Source: a candidate division Hyd24-12 bacterium UBA5074
GTDB taxonomy: Bacteria > Fermentibacterota > Fermentibacteria > Fermentibacterales > Fermentibacteraceae
DNA length: 19,242 bases
Assembly (NCBI GenBank): GCA_002414865.1
Contig: DIAQ01000110.1
Span: 22,697 to 41,938, forward strand
Direction: 5' to 3'
The translations under genes were made by a program, and so were the position numbers. Each line of letters opens with the position of its first letter. Position 1 is the first letter of the stretch. Of this stretch, positions 7,363 through 15,102 are shown in pieces. The notes under the pieces are model-generated. The model was not told the DNA's origin, ran no database searches, and worked only from the letters and a program-made list of their open reading frames with translations.

Positions 7363-7380
7363 GGAGGAACCAGGTTCTTA
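7363..7380 (+). promoter_or_regulatory. Ribosome-binding region of the ABC transporter operon with nested inverted repeats
   Basis: GGAGG at 7363-7367 lies 12 bases before the ATG at 7380. CCTCC at 7351-7355 can pair with it across a 7-base loop. Between the ribosome site and the start is a perfect 11-base inverted repeat, GAACC-A-GGTTC (7367-7377). Either could modulate initiation or bind a regulator. The site supports the start at 7380 over the in-frame ATG at 7335, which has no ribosome site. The surrounding spacer, 7275-7379, must also hold the promoters for the two divergent operons; no convincing -35/-10 pair was found in it. Confidence 0.35.
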
Positions 7381-8288
7381 TGCAACACGAGGTCGCTCTG
7401 GAGGTCGAGGGGCTGCGGAAGAGCTACGGGCGGCTCGAGGCGCTGAGGCCCCTCGGGCTGAGCATACCTGCGGGCAGCGTGTTCGCGCTGCTCGGGAGCA
7501 ACGGAGCCGGGAAGACCACCTTCATGAAGTCCGTCCTCGGCCTCGTGAAGCCGGACGCAGGCTCGGCGCTGATACTCGGGATCGATTCGCGGCTGCCCGC
7601 TTCACGCCGGAGCGCCAGATACCTCCCGGAAACAATCCGGTTCAGCAACTGGGCGACTCCCATGATGACGCACCGCCAGCTCAGCCGGGTGAGGGGTTCC
7701 GGCACTCCCGCGGAGCTGGAGGAATCGGCCGCCGCCATAGGGTGCGGCGACCTCGTGGGGAGGACCTTCGGGCGCATGTCGCACGGCCAGGTGCAACGGA
7801 CGGCGATCAGCCTCGTGATGGCGGGCTCGCCCGACATCATCTTCCTCGACGAGCCTTCGAACGGCCTGGACCCGGAAGGCAGGATAATGCTCCGCAATCT
7901 CATCCGATCCAGGGCCTCCGGGGGGGCGACCATAATCCTCAACTCCCATCTCCTGGGCGAGGTGGAGGCGGTCTGCGACCGGGCCGCGTTCATGCAGAAC
8001 GGCGGCATCGCCGCCTCGGGCAGGATAGACGACCTCCTGCGCTACAAGGGCATAACAAGGATCGAGACCGCAGGCGTCCAGGCTGTGTCCGCCATCCTGG
8101 AAGGCCTCGGCTTCTCGCCGTCCTCCTCCGGCGCCACCGTCTCCGTTCCCGTGGCGGGAGAGGATGACTTCAGGAGGATAACCTCGGCTCTTTCGTCCTC
8201 GCCTGCTCATTTCACGGCCATCGAGCTGGTGCGCGAGAATCTGGAGGACCTCTTCCTCAGACTCGTGGCTCCGGGAGGTGGGTCATGA
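7380..8288 (+). CDS. ABC transporter ATP-binding protein (ABC-2 exporter type)
   Basis: A 302-residue ATPase. Walker A is GSNGAGKTT (residues 39-47), the signature is MSHGQ (133-137, a variant of LSGGQ), Walker B is IIFLDEP (Asp157, Glu158), and the H-loop is NSHLL (His190). The usual Q-loop position reads YLPE, common in bacitracin/Na+/ABC-2 type ATPases. About 90 residues after the nucleotide-binding domain form the accessory C-terminal domain of this type. It hydrolyses ATP in the cytoplasm to drive the permease encoded next, with which it overlaps by four bases (ATGA at 8285). The cargo is unknown: candidates are a small molecule, peptide, lipid or antibiotic, and nothing in the window decides. 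The start at 7380 is preferred because GGAGG lies upstream and the homologous domain begins at once. Confidence 0.93.
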   Translation: MQHEVALEVEGLRKSYGRLEALRPLGLSIPAGSVFALLGSNGAGKTTFMKSVLGLVKPDAGSALILGIDSRLPASRRSARYLPETIRFSNWATPMMTHRQLSRVRGSGTPAELEESAAAIGCGDLVGRTFGRMSHGQVQRTAISLVMAGSPDIIFLDEPSNGLDPEGRIMLRNLIRSRASGGATIILNSHLLGEVEAVCDRAAFMQNGGIAASGRIDDLLRYKGITRIETAGVQAVSAILEGLGFSPSSSGATVSVPVAGEDDFRRITSALSSSPAHFTAIELVRENLEDLFLRLVAPGGGS

Positions 8289-9121
8289 GCCTGAAACCGC
8301 TGTTCATCAACGGCCTCGAGCAGATGACCAGACGGAAGCTGGTCATCGCGGCCGGCATCGTCGCCGGGGTGTTCCTGCTCCTGTTCGCGCTGATCTGCGG
8401 CACAGTCGACTCGGGCACGGACTCCTCCCTGCCGCCTGCCGATGCCGCCATGGCGGCCATCTTCCTGACGCTTCCCGCCGCGGGCTCTCTCTGCGCCGCA
8501 TTTCTCTTCATCCTCGGCAGCTCGGTGCTGCCCGAGGAGATCTCGGCGGGGCGGGCCGGCTTCTGGGCTGCGCAGCCCGTGTCCAGGACGGCCCTCTTCG
8601 CAGGCTTCACGCTCCCCTGCCTGGCGGTGGGCTGTGTGCTCTCGATCGTTCTCTTCGGCGGCATCGAGGCGATAGTGGGCATCTACCTCCCCTACAGCCC
8701 GCACTCGGTCCTGGCCGCCGCCGGCAGCCTCCTGATCTGGGCGTCGGTCCTGTGGGCCGCGGTCGTCATGCTCTCGCTCATGATGAACAGGATCGTCGCG
8801 ATAATCCTCTGCTTCTGCATGTACGGCCTGTGCAACTTCCTGGGTGGCCTGGCGCAGATGGCTGATGCCGTGCCGGAGGGCGGGCCGGGGCAGGCGTTCA
8901 GGATCGCCGGGCTGGTGAGCGCCCTCGTCTTCCCCTCCGATCCGCCATTCCGGACGATGATGTTCGGGCTGATGCCGACCGGGGCCTCCGTGGAGGAAGC
9001 CCTGTCGTTCATGGGCGTTGGCCTCGAGCCCCCGACGGCCCTCACCCTCTACGCCCTGGCGTGGTCCGTCGCGATGGTCGCGGCGGCGCTCCTCAGGTTC
9101 AGACGCCTCGATCTCAAGTGA
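8285..9121 (+). CDS. ABC-2-type transporter permease
   Basis: A 278-residue integral membrane protein with about six hydrophobic segments: LVIAAGIVAGVFLLLFALI near residue 20, then AAIFLTLPAAGSLCAAFLFI, LFAGFTLPCLAVGCVLSIVLF, LLIWASVLWAAVVMLSLMM and IVAIILCFCMYGLCNFLGG, plus a C-terminal LYALAWSVAMVAAALL. The segment VLPEEISAGRAGFWAAQPVSR after the second helix is typical of ABC-2 permeases, where the cytosolic loop between helices 2 and 3 contacts the ATPase. It begins inside the last codons of the ATPase gene (ATGA) and ends 15 bases before the convergent aminopeptidase gene. There is no recognisable substrate-specific feature. Confidence 0.88.
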   Translation: MSLKPLFINGLEQMTRRKLVIAAGIVAGVFLLLFALICGTVDSGTDSSLPPADAAMAAIFLTLPAAGSLCAAFLFILGSSVLPEEISAGRAGFWAAQPVSRTALFAGFTLPCLAVGCVLSIVLFGGIEAIVGIYLPYSPHSVLAAAGSLLIWASVLWAAVVMLSLMMNRIVAIILCFCMYGLCNFLGGLAQMADAVPEGGPGQAFRIAGLVSALVFPSDPPFRTMMFGLMPTGASVEEALSFMGVGLEPPTALTLYALAWSVAMVAAALLRFRRLDLK

Positions 9122-9124
9122 GGG

Positions 9125-9145
9125 CGCCTCGGAGCCTCAGAGGCG
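9125..9145. terminator. Possible bidirectional terminator hairpin between convergent genes
   Basis: CGCCTC (9125-9130) and GAGGCG (9140-9145) can form a 6-base-pair GC-rich stem with a 9-base loop, between the ABC permease stop (9121) and the M18 aminopeptidase stop (9137). It overlaps the last codons of the latter. No U-run follows on either strand, so it is at best a weak terminator. Confidence 0.3.
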
Positions 9146-10417
9146 GATGATCCCAGACAGGTGAGCCTTCATGGCCGCTATCATGCCGGGGTGGTCCGCG
9201 GTCCCGGCCATCTCGCGCACGCTGTGCATCGAGAGCATCGGGTCCCCCACGTCGACTGCAGCCATTCCGAGGCGCGTGGAAAGGATCGGCCCGATGGTGC
9301 TCCCACAAGGGATATCGTTGCGGCTCACGAAAGTCTGACACCGCACACCCGCCGCTGAGGCGCACTCTGCGAAATAGGCCTGCGACAGGGCGCTCGAGGC
9401 GTACCGCTCCTGGGCGTTCACCTTGACCACGGGGCCGCCGTTCAGGACCGGGCGGTTGGCACGCTCGTGCTTCGATGCATAGCAGGGATGCACCGCGTGG
9501 GCTCCATCCGCGGAGACCATCATGCTGCGCGCCCTGCTCCTGAAGAGCCCCTCCCTGCCGGAGGAGGCGCACAGACGCTCGAGGATGTCGTCGAGAAAGG
9601 TCGAGCCTGCACCCGAAGCGGTTCCGGAGCCTGCCTCCTCGCTGTCGAAGAGGCAGACGACGGCTGTGGATTCCCCCGGTTCGATGTCCTTGACGGCTTC
9701 GAGCGCGGCGTGGCACATCGCCAGGTTGTCGAGCCGCCCGGAGAACACGAACTCCCCGTCCGCTCCTCCCAGAGAAGCCCGCTGGGTGTCATAGAGGTGC
9801 CCCGAGAAGGCGAGGGGGGCCTGGCCGTCGCCGTCTGCAGCGCGCCCTATCTCCGCAGCGAGGTCGAACGAGGCCGGGAGCAGTCCGAGGATGGGGCAGA
9901 TGTTCTCCTCCTTGTTGAAGGAGAAACCCTCCTCGTTGACTCCCCTGTTCAGATGCAGCGCTGGAGTCGCGAGTCTGCACACAGGGCGGCGGAGATCGTA
10001 GGGCACCTGCACGAGGTCACCGGCGAGGCGCCTCACAGCGGTTCCGGCGATCGAGAGATCGCGGTCGAACCAGGTCGCGAGTATGGGGCCGCCATAGATC
10101 TCGACGCCGAGAACCCTGCAGCCTTCACTCTCGCGGACGGGGCTGGGCTTCAGCCGAAGTGACGGGAAATCGGTATGGGCGCAGAGGATCCTGAAACCGG
10201 TCTCCTCGGGCGGCCTGGCGCCCGGAATCACCGCGGCAATCGTGCCGGTGCCCCTGGCGACCGTGAAGCGCGCCGGCAGCTCGTCCCAGCGCGAGCTCTC
10301 GGGGAGGCTGACGAAACCCCGGGCTGCGAGCACGGAGGCGGCTTCCGCGGCGGCGTGCCCGGGTGTGACGCTCCTGTCGAGATAGCCGAGAAGGTTCTTC
10401 ACAGCCTTGTCGCTCAT
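9137..10417 (-). CDS. apeB: M18 family metallo-aminopeptidase
   Basis: A 426-residue cytosolic aminopeptidase of family M18 (aspartyl-aminopeptidase/ApeB/LAP4 type), matching the normal family length. Signature blocks occur in order: CAHTDFPSLRLKP (zinc ligand His81), FSGRLDNLAMC (Asp230, bridging), LFDSEEAGSGTASGAGS (Glu260 base, Glu261 ligand), SADGAHAVHPCYASKHE (Asp304 ligand), LNGGPVVKVNAQERYAS, IPCGSTIGPILSTRLGM and DPMLSMHSVREMAG (His398 ligand). All residues expected for a two-zinc centre are present, so the enzyme should be active, releasing N-terminal residues (often acidic) from peptides. Its ATG at 10417 overlaps the stop of the dehydratase activase by four bases, so it is the last gene of that operon. 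The functional link between the two is not obvious; peptide use feeding amino-acid fermentation is one idea. Confidence 0.95.
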   Translation of the reverse strand: MSDKAVKNLLGYLDRSVTPGHAAAEAASVLAARGFVSLPESSRWDELPARFTVARGTGTIAAVIPGARPPEETGFRILCAHTDFPSLRLKPSPVRESEGCRVLGVEIYGGPILATWFDRDLSIAGTAVRRLAGDLVQVPYDLRRPVCRLATPALHLNRGVNEEGFSFNKEENICPILGLLPASFDLAAEIGRAADGDGQAPLAFSGHLYDTQRASLGGADGEFVFSGRLDNLAMCHAALEAVKDIEPGESTAVVCLFDSEEAGSGTASGAGSTFLDDILERLCASSGREGLFRSRARSMMVSADGAHAVHPCYASKHERANRPVLNGGPVVKVNAQERYASSALSQAYFAECASAAGVRCQTFVSRNDIPCGSTIGPILSTRLGMAAVDVGDPMLSMHSVREMAGTADHPGMIAAMKAHLSGIIRL

Positions 10418-13400
10418 CGCCGTTCCGTCCCGGCGCTCCTGCTGCCTTGCAGGGCGCCCCTGCGCTGCGGTCGCGCCTTCCGCGCCGAGGCCGCAGCATG
10501 CCTGCGCCCGGTGGGCGTCTTTCCGCCGAATCTCTCGAGCACCTGGAACATGAATGCCTCGAGGCGGGCGTCGTTGTTCGTGTCCTCCTGACCGTCGAAG
10601 GCCAGGTTGAGCCATGGCAGCTCCGGGTACTCCCTCCGCAGGCGCTTGGATATGGCCGTCACGATGGTTCCCGGGAGGCAGGTGAAGGGAAGCACGTTGA
10701 CGGCTCCGTCGATGGATCCGGTCCGGTGGAGCGCCAGCGGCGCCCCGACGCAGAGGATGGCCTCACCCCCCACGTTCTCCTTCATGTACGGAGTCGCCTC
10801 CCGGAGTATCTCGCGCGAGCCCGGTTCCCGGCGGCCCTCCAGGAGGTCCGCGAACGGCGCCTCGAGAGAGTGGCCGAGCAGTTTCATCAGAGAACCCTTC
10901 ACCGACCCTCCGGCAATCCCCGCCGGGTCGAGCGTGCGGACCGACCTGTCGACGAAGCAGGTGTTCACGAACTCGAACCACTCGAGTATCGAGGTGGGGA
11001 GGACCTCCCCGCCCAGCTCCTCGATCCTCTCGGCGGTCCAGGAGTTCGAATAGGGGTCGTTCCTGACGTAGATCTCGCCGAAGACCAGGACCCTGGGCCT
11101 GGCCGGTCCCCTCTCCAGCAGGGCCGAGAAGGCGCGGGCAGCCCCCTTCATCACGGGGATGACTGGGTCTCCGTTCTCCAGAGCCGTCTCCAGGAGAGAG
11201 AGCTGCGCGTCGTATGTCCTGTCGACCGACGCCGGGTCGCTCGAATAGGGCCTGACGCGGCACAACGCCCTCCTCAGGATGTCCGAACAGATTGCCGAGC
11301 GCAGGAGATCGAGCTGGAAGGAGATCGACTTCATGGCCTCGATGGACGTGTAGGAGTCCTTCGAGGAGGCCGTGATGATCGGGACGTCCTCATACCCGTG
11401 CCTGTCCAGTATGAGCCGTTGCAGCGCGCAGTACTGCCCGAACCTGCACGGGCCCGACGCCGTCCCCATGAAGAACGCCGCGCTGCCCGGGGGATTGTCG
11501 CGGAGGATCCTGAGCATGTTCCCGGAGGTGATGATGGCGGGATAGCACTCCTTGCCGGAGGTCACACTCCTCCCGAGCGCCACGGCCTCGGCATCCGTCT
11601 CGGGGATGGGCCTTGCGTTCACGCCCCTCCTGCGCGCCGCGGCCGCCACCAGCCGCGCCCCGTCGCCCATGGAGGGCACCCAGACCGTGCGCCCCTCGAT
11701 GTCCTGAGGAGCGCGCCGGGGCTCCAACTCGGGCGCCGGCGTCGAGGTCCCTCCTCCGAGGGAGTCCAGGAATGCCTCGCATCGGGTCACCATGCCGGCA
11801 TCGGCCGCGTGCTCGTCGGTTTCCAGTGTGAGGAAAGGCTTGTCCCCCATGAGGTCCGAGAACAGGTGATGTATGAACGAGTCCGGGCCGCAGCCGAAAT
11901 TGGTCAGGTAGACCGCATGCAGCCCCGGCTCCCGCCTCACCGCGAGTGCGGCCGCGAGGATCTTCTGACCATAGTGCCAGTACATGTTGGGGTTGAGCGC
12001 GGATGCCTCCCGCATCGGCAGCTCCAGGAACTCGAGCGGCACCACGCTCACGCCGAGTCTTGTCAGGCGGGAGGCGAGGCCGCCGCTGGCCGCCTGGTCG
12101 CATCCGTTGTAAGGCCTGCTCACGACTGCGAGAACCCTCTGCCCCGGCTCCAGACCCGAGAGCATCCGCCGGCCCGCCTCCCGGAGACCCTCCTCGAACT
12201 CCTCCTGGCTGCGGAGCGCCTTGTCACAGGCTCTGCGGATTGTTCTCCAGTCCGCACCCAGCGCCGTCCCCGTGCTTCGCAGCGCGGCCATCCACCTGCG
12301 GGGAGCGTCCGAGAAATCGAGCACCGGTGAGAGGACTTCCACCCTTCCGAGAGAGAGTCCGAGGCCGGCATCCAGCAGGTAAGGCGAAGCCTCGACATAC
12401 GGGCAGTTCTGCGATTCCTCGAAGCCCTCGTGCCTGAACGCCTTGAGTATCGATGGCAGGAAGAGGCAGTCGAGCCTCCCGTTCCTCAGCAGGTCGAGGA
12501 CATGACCATGCGCGAGCTTCACCGGGAAGCAGGTCTCCGCAGCCACGTTCTCCACCCCGTCATGGACGGTCTCGGCGCTGGAGGCCTTCGACAGGACCAC
12601 GTCGCATCCGATGGCCTCGAAGAAGCTCCTGAAGAACGGGAAGAACTCCCAGAACCAGAGGGCCCTCGGGATGCCGACCCGCTTCCTGCCCGAATCCTCC
12701 GGCGGTGGAGTCCAGCCGCCGAGGAGAAGCTGCTCCCTGATCGCCATGCCGTCGACTCCCCTGGACACTCCGGACGCAGCCTCGTACTTCTCGCACCTTC
12801 CGCCGCTCTCCACGGATCTGCCGTCTCCGAAGCGGACAGAGTGGATCTCGCAGGCATTGCTGCAGCCCGCGCATGTGAATGTCCTGGATGAATATGAGGC
12901 TTCCGCGAGGGCGAACCCCCTGAATGACGATGGCCTCCCCCGGGATTCCTCCTTCGCGAGCAGCGCTGCTCCTATGGCTCCGGTCACGTCGTGATGAGGA
13001 GGGACTTCCACATCACGGCCCAGTATCGACCTGAAGGCGGCGACGACGCCGGAGTTATGGGCCGTGCCTCCCTGGAAGAGGATGCGTTTCCCGATCCGCC
13101 TCTCGCCCACCACTCTGTGGAGATAGTTCTGGGCGATGGAGTAACACAGCCCGCCGACGATGTCCTCGACGGCGGTGCCTGACGCCTGATGGGCCATGAC
13201 GTCGCTCTCCATGAACACCGTGCAGCGTTCTCCGAGCGCCGACGGAGCAGGCGCTTCGACCGCGGCGGGGCCGAAGTCCCTTATGTCCAGTCCGAGGCGC
13301 TCCGCCTGCTCCTCCAGGAAGGAGCCTGTGCCGGCTGCGCAGACCTTGTTCATCTCGAAGTCGACCACCCTGCCGTTGCTGATCGAGATGTACTTGGAGT

Positions 13401-14637
13401 CCTGGCCGCCGATCTCGAACACCGTGTCGACATCGGGAACCGCCTCGAAGGCCGCCCTCGCCTGGGCGGTGATCTCGTTTCTCACCAGGTCGGCGCCCAC
13501 GAATGCGCCGACGAGGTAGCGGCCGGAGCCGGTCACGCCGACGGACAGGACCCTGCGATCCCTCCCCAGGCGCTCCCCTGTCAGCAGGATGCCATGCTTG
13601 ACCGCCTCGATGGGCTTGCCCGCCGTCGGGAGATATTCGCGGGACACGATCTCCCCCGAGGAATCGAGCGCCACCACGTTGGTGCTGATGGATCCGACAT
13701 CTATGCCCAGGTAGACGGGCTCGCCCGGGGGGCACGCCACGGTGTCGAAGGAGGCCGGGGGCGACTGGAACTGTGCCAGGGGCATGCACGTGCGGGCTCG
13801 CCCGGGCATGGCTGCGGAAGTGCCCAGGGATCTGAGGAAGTCGGTGCCGACCGTTCCGGACTGGCCCTCGCCGGCCGCGAAGGATGCACCTGCTGCGCAA
13901 AGGCACTGGAAGCCCGGCGGAACGGAAATGCCGTCATCACCAAGGACTTCAGCGAAAGCGCGCACCATCCCGGCGTTGGCGGCCACCCCCCCCACGAATC
14001 CGACAGGAGGCCTGAATTCCTTCCCTCCTGCGATCGTGCTCTTGAAATTCCTGGCCACAGCCCGGCAGAGGCCTGCGAGGATATCCTCGGACGGGGTGCC
14101 GACCTGCTGCAGATGGATCATGTCGGACTTGGCGAAGACGCTGCATCTGCCTGCCACCCTCGGCGGGGCCGTGCATCTCAGGGCCATTTCTCCGAGCTCG
14201 GAGGGATCGAGGCCGAGGCGAGCCGCCTGCTGGTCGAGGAAGGAGCCGGTCCCCGCCGCGCAGATGGAGTTCATGGAGAAATCGTCGAATACGCTCCTGC
14301 GTCCGTCACCCCTGAAGAAGAGGAGCTTCGAGTCCTGCCCGCCCATCTCGATGACGGAGCGAAGGGCCGGATGCAGCCTGGAGATGGCCGCTGCCAGTGC
14401 GACGACCTCGTTGACGGGCTCGAGGCCCGCAGCCGCCGCGGCCAATCTCGATGAGGAGCCGGTGAACGAGACGGGGATCTCCTCCCAGCCGTCCAGCTTC
14501 GAGAGAATCAGCGCAAGAGCTTCACCCGGCCTGCCGAAATGTCTCCTGTAATGAGTTTTCTCGATGACACCGTCTCGCAGGAGTGCGATCTTCGCGCTCA
14601 CCGAACCCATGTCGATCCCGAGTCTCAGGATTGGCAA
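10414..14637 (-). CDS. Two-headed 2-hydroxyacyl-CoA dehydratase activator (BcrAD_BadFG x2 + DUF2229 + dehydratase-like C-terminus)
   Basis: A 1407-residue protein, near the usual length of this family. Two ASKHA ATPase/activator domains come first, at about 5-260 (LGIDMGSVSAK, EMGGQDSK, CAAGTG, GGVAANAG) and 309-560 (LGIDVGSISTN, EIGGQDSK, CAAGTG, GGTAHNSG). Each keeps both cysteines that in HgdC-type activators hold the shared [4Fe-4S] cluster: Cys126 and Cys165, then Cys433 and Cys472. One chain could therefore build the cluster that normally needs a homodimer. A CxxCxxxC motif with a fourth Cys follows (589, 592, 596, 615). A DUF2229 region (KRVGIPRALWFWEFFPFF) comes next, and the last ~500 residues resemble the dehydratase subunits themselves (GKECYPAIITSG, MGTASGPCRFGQYC). 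The family is thought to couple ATP hydrolysis to low-potential electron transfer; the actual partner is unknown. The start is TTG 14637, five bases after GGAGG; longer frames add unrelated sequence. Confidence 0.92.
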   Translation of the reverse strand: MPILRLGIDMGSVSAKIALLRDGVIEKTHYRRHFGRPGEALALILSKLDGWEEIPVSFTGSSSRLAAAAAGLEPVNEVVALAAAISRLHPALRSVIEMGGQDSKLLFFRGDGRRSVFDDFSMNSICAAGTGSFLDQQAARLGLDPSELGEMALRCTAPPRVAGRCSVFAKSDMIHLQQVGTPSEDILAGLCRAVARNFKSTIAGGKEFRPPVGFVGGVAANAGMVRAFAEVLGDDGISVPPGFQCLCAAGASFAAGEGQSGTVGTDFLRSLGTSAAMPGRARTCMPLAQFQSPPASFDTVACPPGEPVYLGIDVGSISTNVVALDSSGEIVSREYLPTAGKPIEAVKHGILLTGERLGRDRRVLSVGVTGSGRYLVGAFVGADLVRNEITAQARAAFEAVPDVDTVFEIGGQDSKYISISNGRVVDFEMNKVCAAGTGSFLEEQAERLGLDIRDFGPAAVEAPAPSALGERCTVFMESDVMAHQASGTAVEDIVGGLCYSIAQNYLHRVVGERRIGKRILFQGGTAHNSGVVAAFRSILGRDVEVPPHHDVTGAIGAALLAKEESRGRPSSFRGFALAEASYSSRTFTCAGCSNACEIHSVRFGDGRSVESGGRCEKYEAASGVSRGVDGMAIREQLLLGGWTPPPEDSGRKRVGIPRALWFWEFFPFFRSFFEAIGCDVVLSKASSAETVHDGVENVAAETCFPVKLAHGHVLDLLRNGRLDCLFLPSILKAFRHEGFEESQNCPYVEASPYLLDAGLGLSLGRVEVLSPVLDFSDAPRRWMAALRSTGTALGADWRTIRRACDKALRSQEEFEEGLREAGRRMLSGLEPGQRVLAVVSRPYNGCDQAASGGLASRLTRLGVSVVPLEFLELPMREASALNPNMYWHYGQKILAAALAVRREPGLHAVYLTNFGCGPDSFIHHLFSDLMGDKPFLTLETDEHAADAGMVTRCEAFLDSLGGGTSTPAPELEPRRAPQDIEGRTVWVPSMGDGARLVAAAARRRGVNARPIPETDAEAVALGRSVTSGKECYPAIITSGNMLRILRDNPPGSAAFFMGTASGPCRFGQYCALQRLILDRHGYEDVPIITASSKDSYTSIEAMKSISFQLDLLRSAICSDILRRALCRVRPYSSDPASVDRTYDAQLSLLETALENGDPVIPVMKGAARAFSALLERGPARPRVLVFGEIYVRNDPYSNSWTAERIEELGGEVLPTSILEWFEFVNTCFVDRSVRTLDPAGIAGGSVKGSLMKLLGHSLEAPFADLLEGRREPGSREILREATPYMKENVGGEAILCVGAPLALHRTGSIDGAVNVLPFTCLPGTIVTAISKRLRREYPELPWLNLAFDGQEDTNNDARLEAFMFQVLERFGGKTPTGRRHAAASARKARPQRRGALQGSRSAGTERR

Positions 14638-14684
14638 ATTCCCCTCCGAAGGGCATGAACAGCAGAGTCTGCCGGCTGGTGGTC

Positions 14685-15011
14685 CTAGAAGCTGTACCTC
14701 AGTGACGTGGAGCTGCCCGAGATGACCACGGTTATGCTGGAAGCCCTGTCCGTGGAGTCGGGGAGATTGACGGAGTCCGTCCTGGCATAGTCGGCTGCCG
14801 TGAACGACACCGCCCCGGGCCCTCCCCCCGGGAGCTGCATGCGCCTGGAGACCGACTCGCCCCTGGGTATCGATTCCCAGCTTGCGCAGGTTCCGCCGAG
14901 GCTGACGCTCACGTTTCGAAGCTCGGTTCCTGTGTCGTTCACCACTTCCACTTTCGTACCGCTCCCGCATCCCAGGAGCAGAAGGATCGCCGAGACGGCA
15001 ATGGTGCGCAT
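14685..15011 (-). CDS. Small lipoprotein of unknown function
   Basis: A 108-residue protein starting MRTIAVSAILLLLGC, a short signal peptide with a clear lipobox (LLGC, Cys15) and Gly at +2, so it is probably a lipid-anchored envelope protein. The mature part is about 90 residues of predicted beta-strand sequence (KVEVVNDTGTELRNVSVSLGG, then SITVVISGSSTSLRYSF), similar in style to small immunoglobulin-like domains of unknown function; no family is recognised with confidence. The ATG at 15011 is preceded by AGGAGGT with a 9-base gap, the best ribosome site in the window. The gene lies 47 bases upstream of the dehydratase activase on the same strand and could be the first gene of that operon, although a lipoprotein has no evident role there. 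It diverges from the phosphatase-superfamily operon. Confidence 0.8.
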   Translation of the reverse strand: MRTIAVSAILLLLGCGSGTKVEVVNDTGTELRNVSVSLGGTCASWESIPRGESVSRRMQLPGGGPGAVSFTAADYARTDSVNLPDSTDRASSITVVISGSSTSLRYSF

Positions 15012-15084
15012 TCCGGGAGTACCTCCTGGTGGATCGAACCCGGACGATAGCTCCGCCGACGATGGCAGGCTCGAAACGAAGCCG

Positions 15085-15090
15085 ATTATA
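15085..15090 (-). promoter_or_regulatory. -10 element for the lipoprotein/activase operon (shared palindrome)
   Basis: On the minus strand the sequence reads TATAAT, an exact -10 consensus, in the intergenic region between divergent genes. Transcription would start about 7 bases downstream, near 15078, leaving a leader of about 65 bases that holds the strong AGGAGGT ribosome site before the ATG at 15011. No good -35 was found at the normal distance. Confidence 0.5.
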
Positions 15091-15092
15091 AT
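15087..15092 (+). promoter_or_regulatory. -10 element for the phosphatase-superfamily operon (shared palindrome)
   Basis: TATAAT, an exact -10 consensus, overlaps the opposite-strand -10 within the palindrome ATTATAAT (15085-15092). It ends only 10 bases before the ATG at 15103, so the mRNA would start about 3-4 bases before the start codon or at it. No ribosome-binding site precedes that ATG, which fits a leaderless transcript. A -35 hexamer is not evident. Confidence 0.5.
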
Positions 15093-15102
15093 AGCTTCCA
15101 CG

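Noticed and set aside
7335..7379. An upstream in-frame ATG (7335) as the start of the ABC ATPase.
   Set aside because: It has no ribosome site and the added residues (MRGLRTSKDRRNQVL) do not belong to the domain; ATG 7380 follows GGAGG.
10418..10615. A longer start for the M18 aminopeptidase reaching to 10615.
   Set aside because: The extra N-terminus is an out-of-frame reading of the activase gene; ATG 10417 matches the family start and the ATGA overlap.
14638..14684. The gap between the small lipoprotein and the activase as a possible regulatory RNA or terminator.
   Set aside because: It is only 47 bases long; apart from the GGAGG ribosome site of the activase, no stem followed by a U-run is visible.
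14638..14970. A longer N-terminus for the activase reaching to 14970.
   Set aside because: It overlaps the lipoprotein gene out of frame and has no domain; TTG 14637 has a well-spaced ribosome site and begins just before the ASKHA motif.
15028..15045. GGTTCGATCC on the minus strand, resembling a tRNA T-arm.
   Set aside because: The flanking bases cannot close the T stem, and no acceptor, D or anticodon arms are present.
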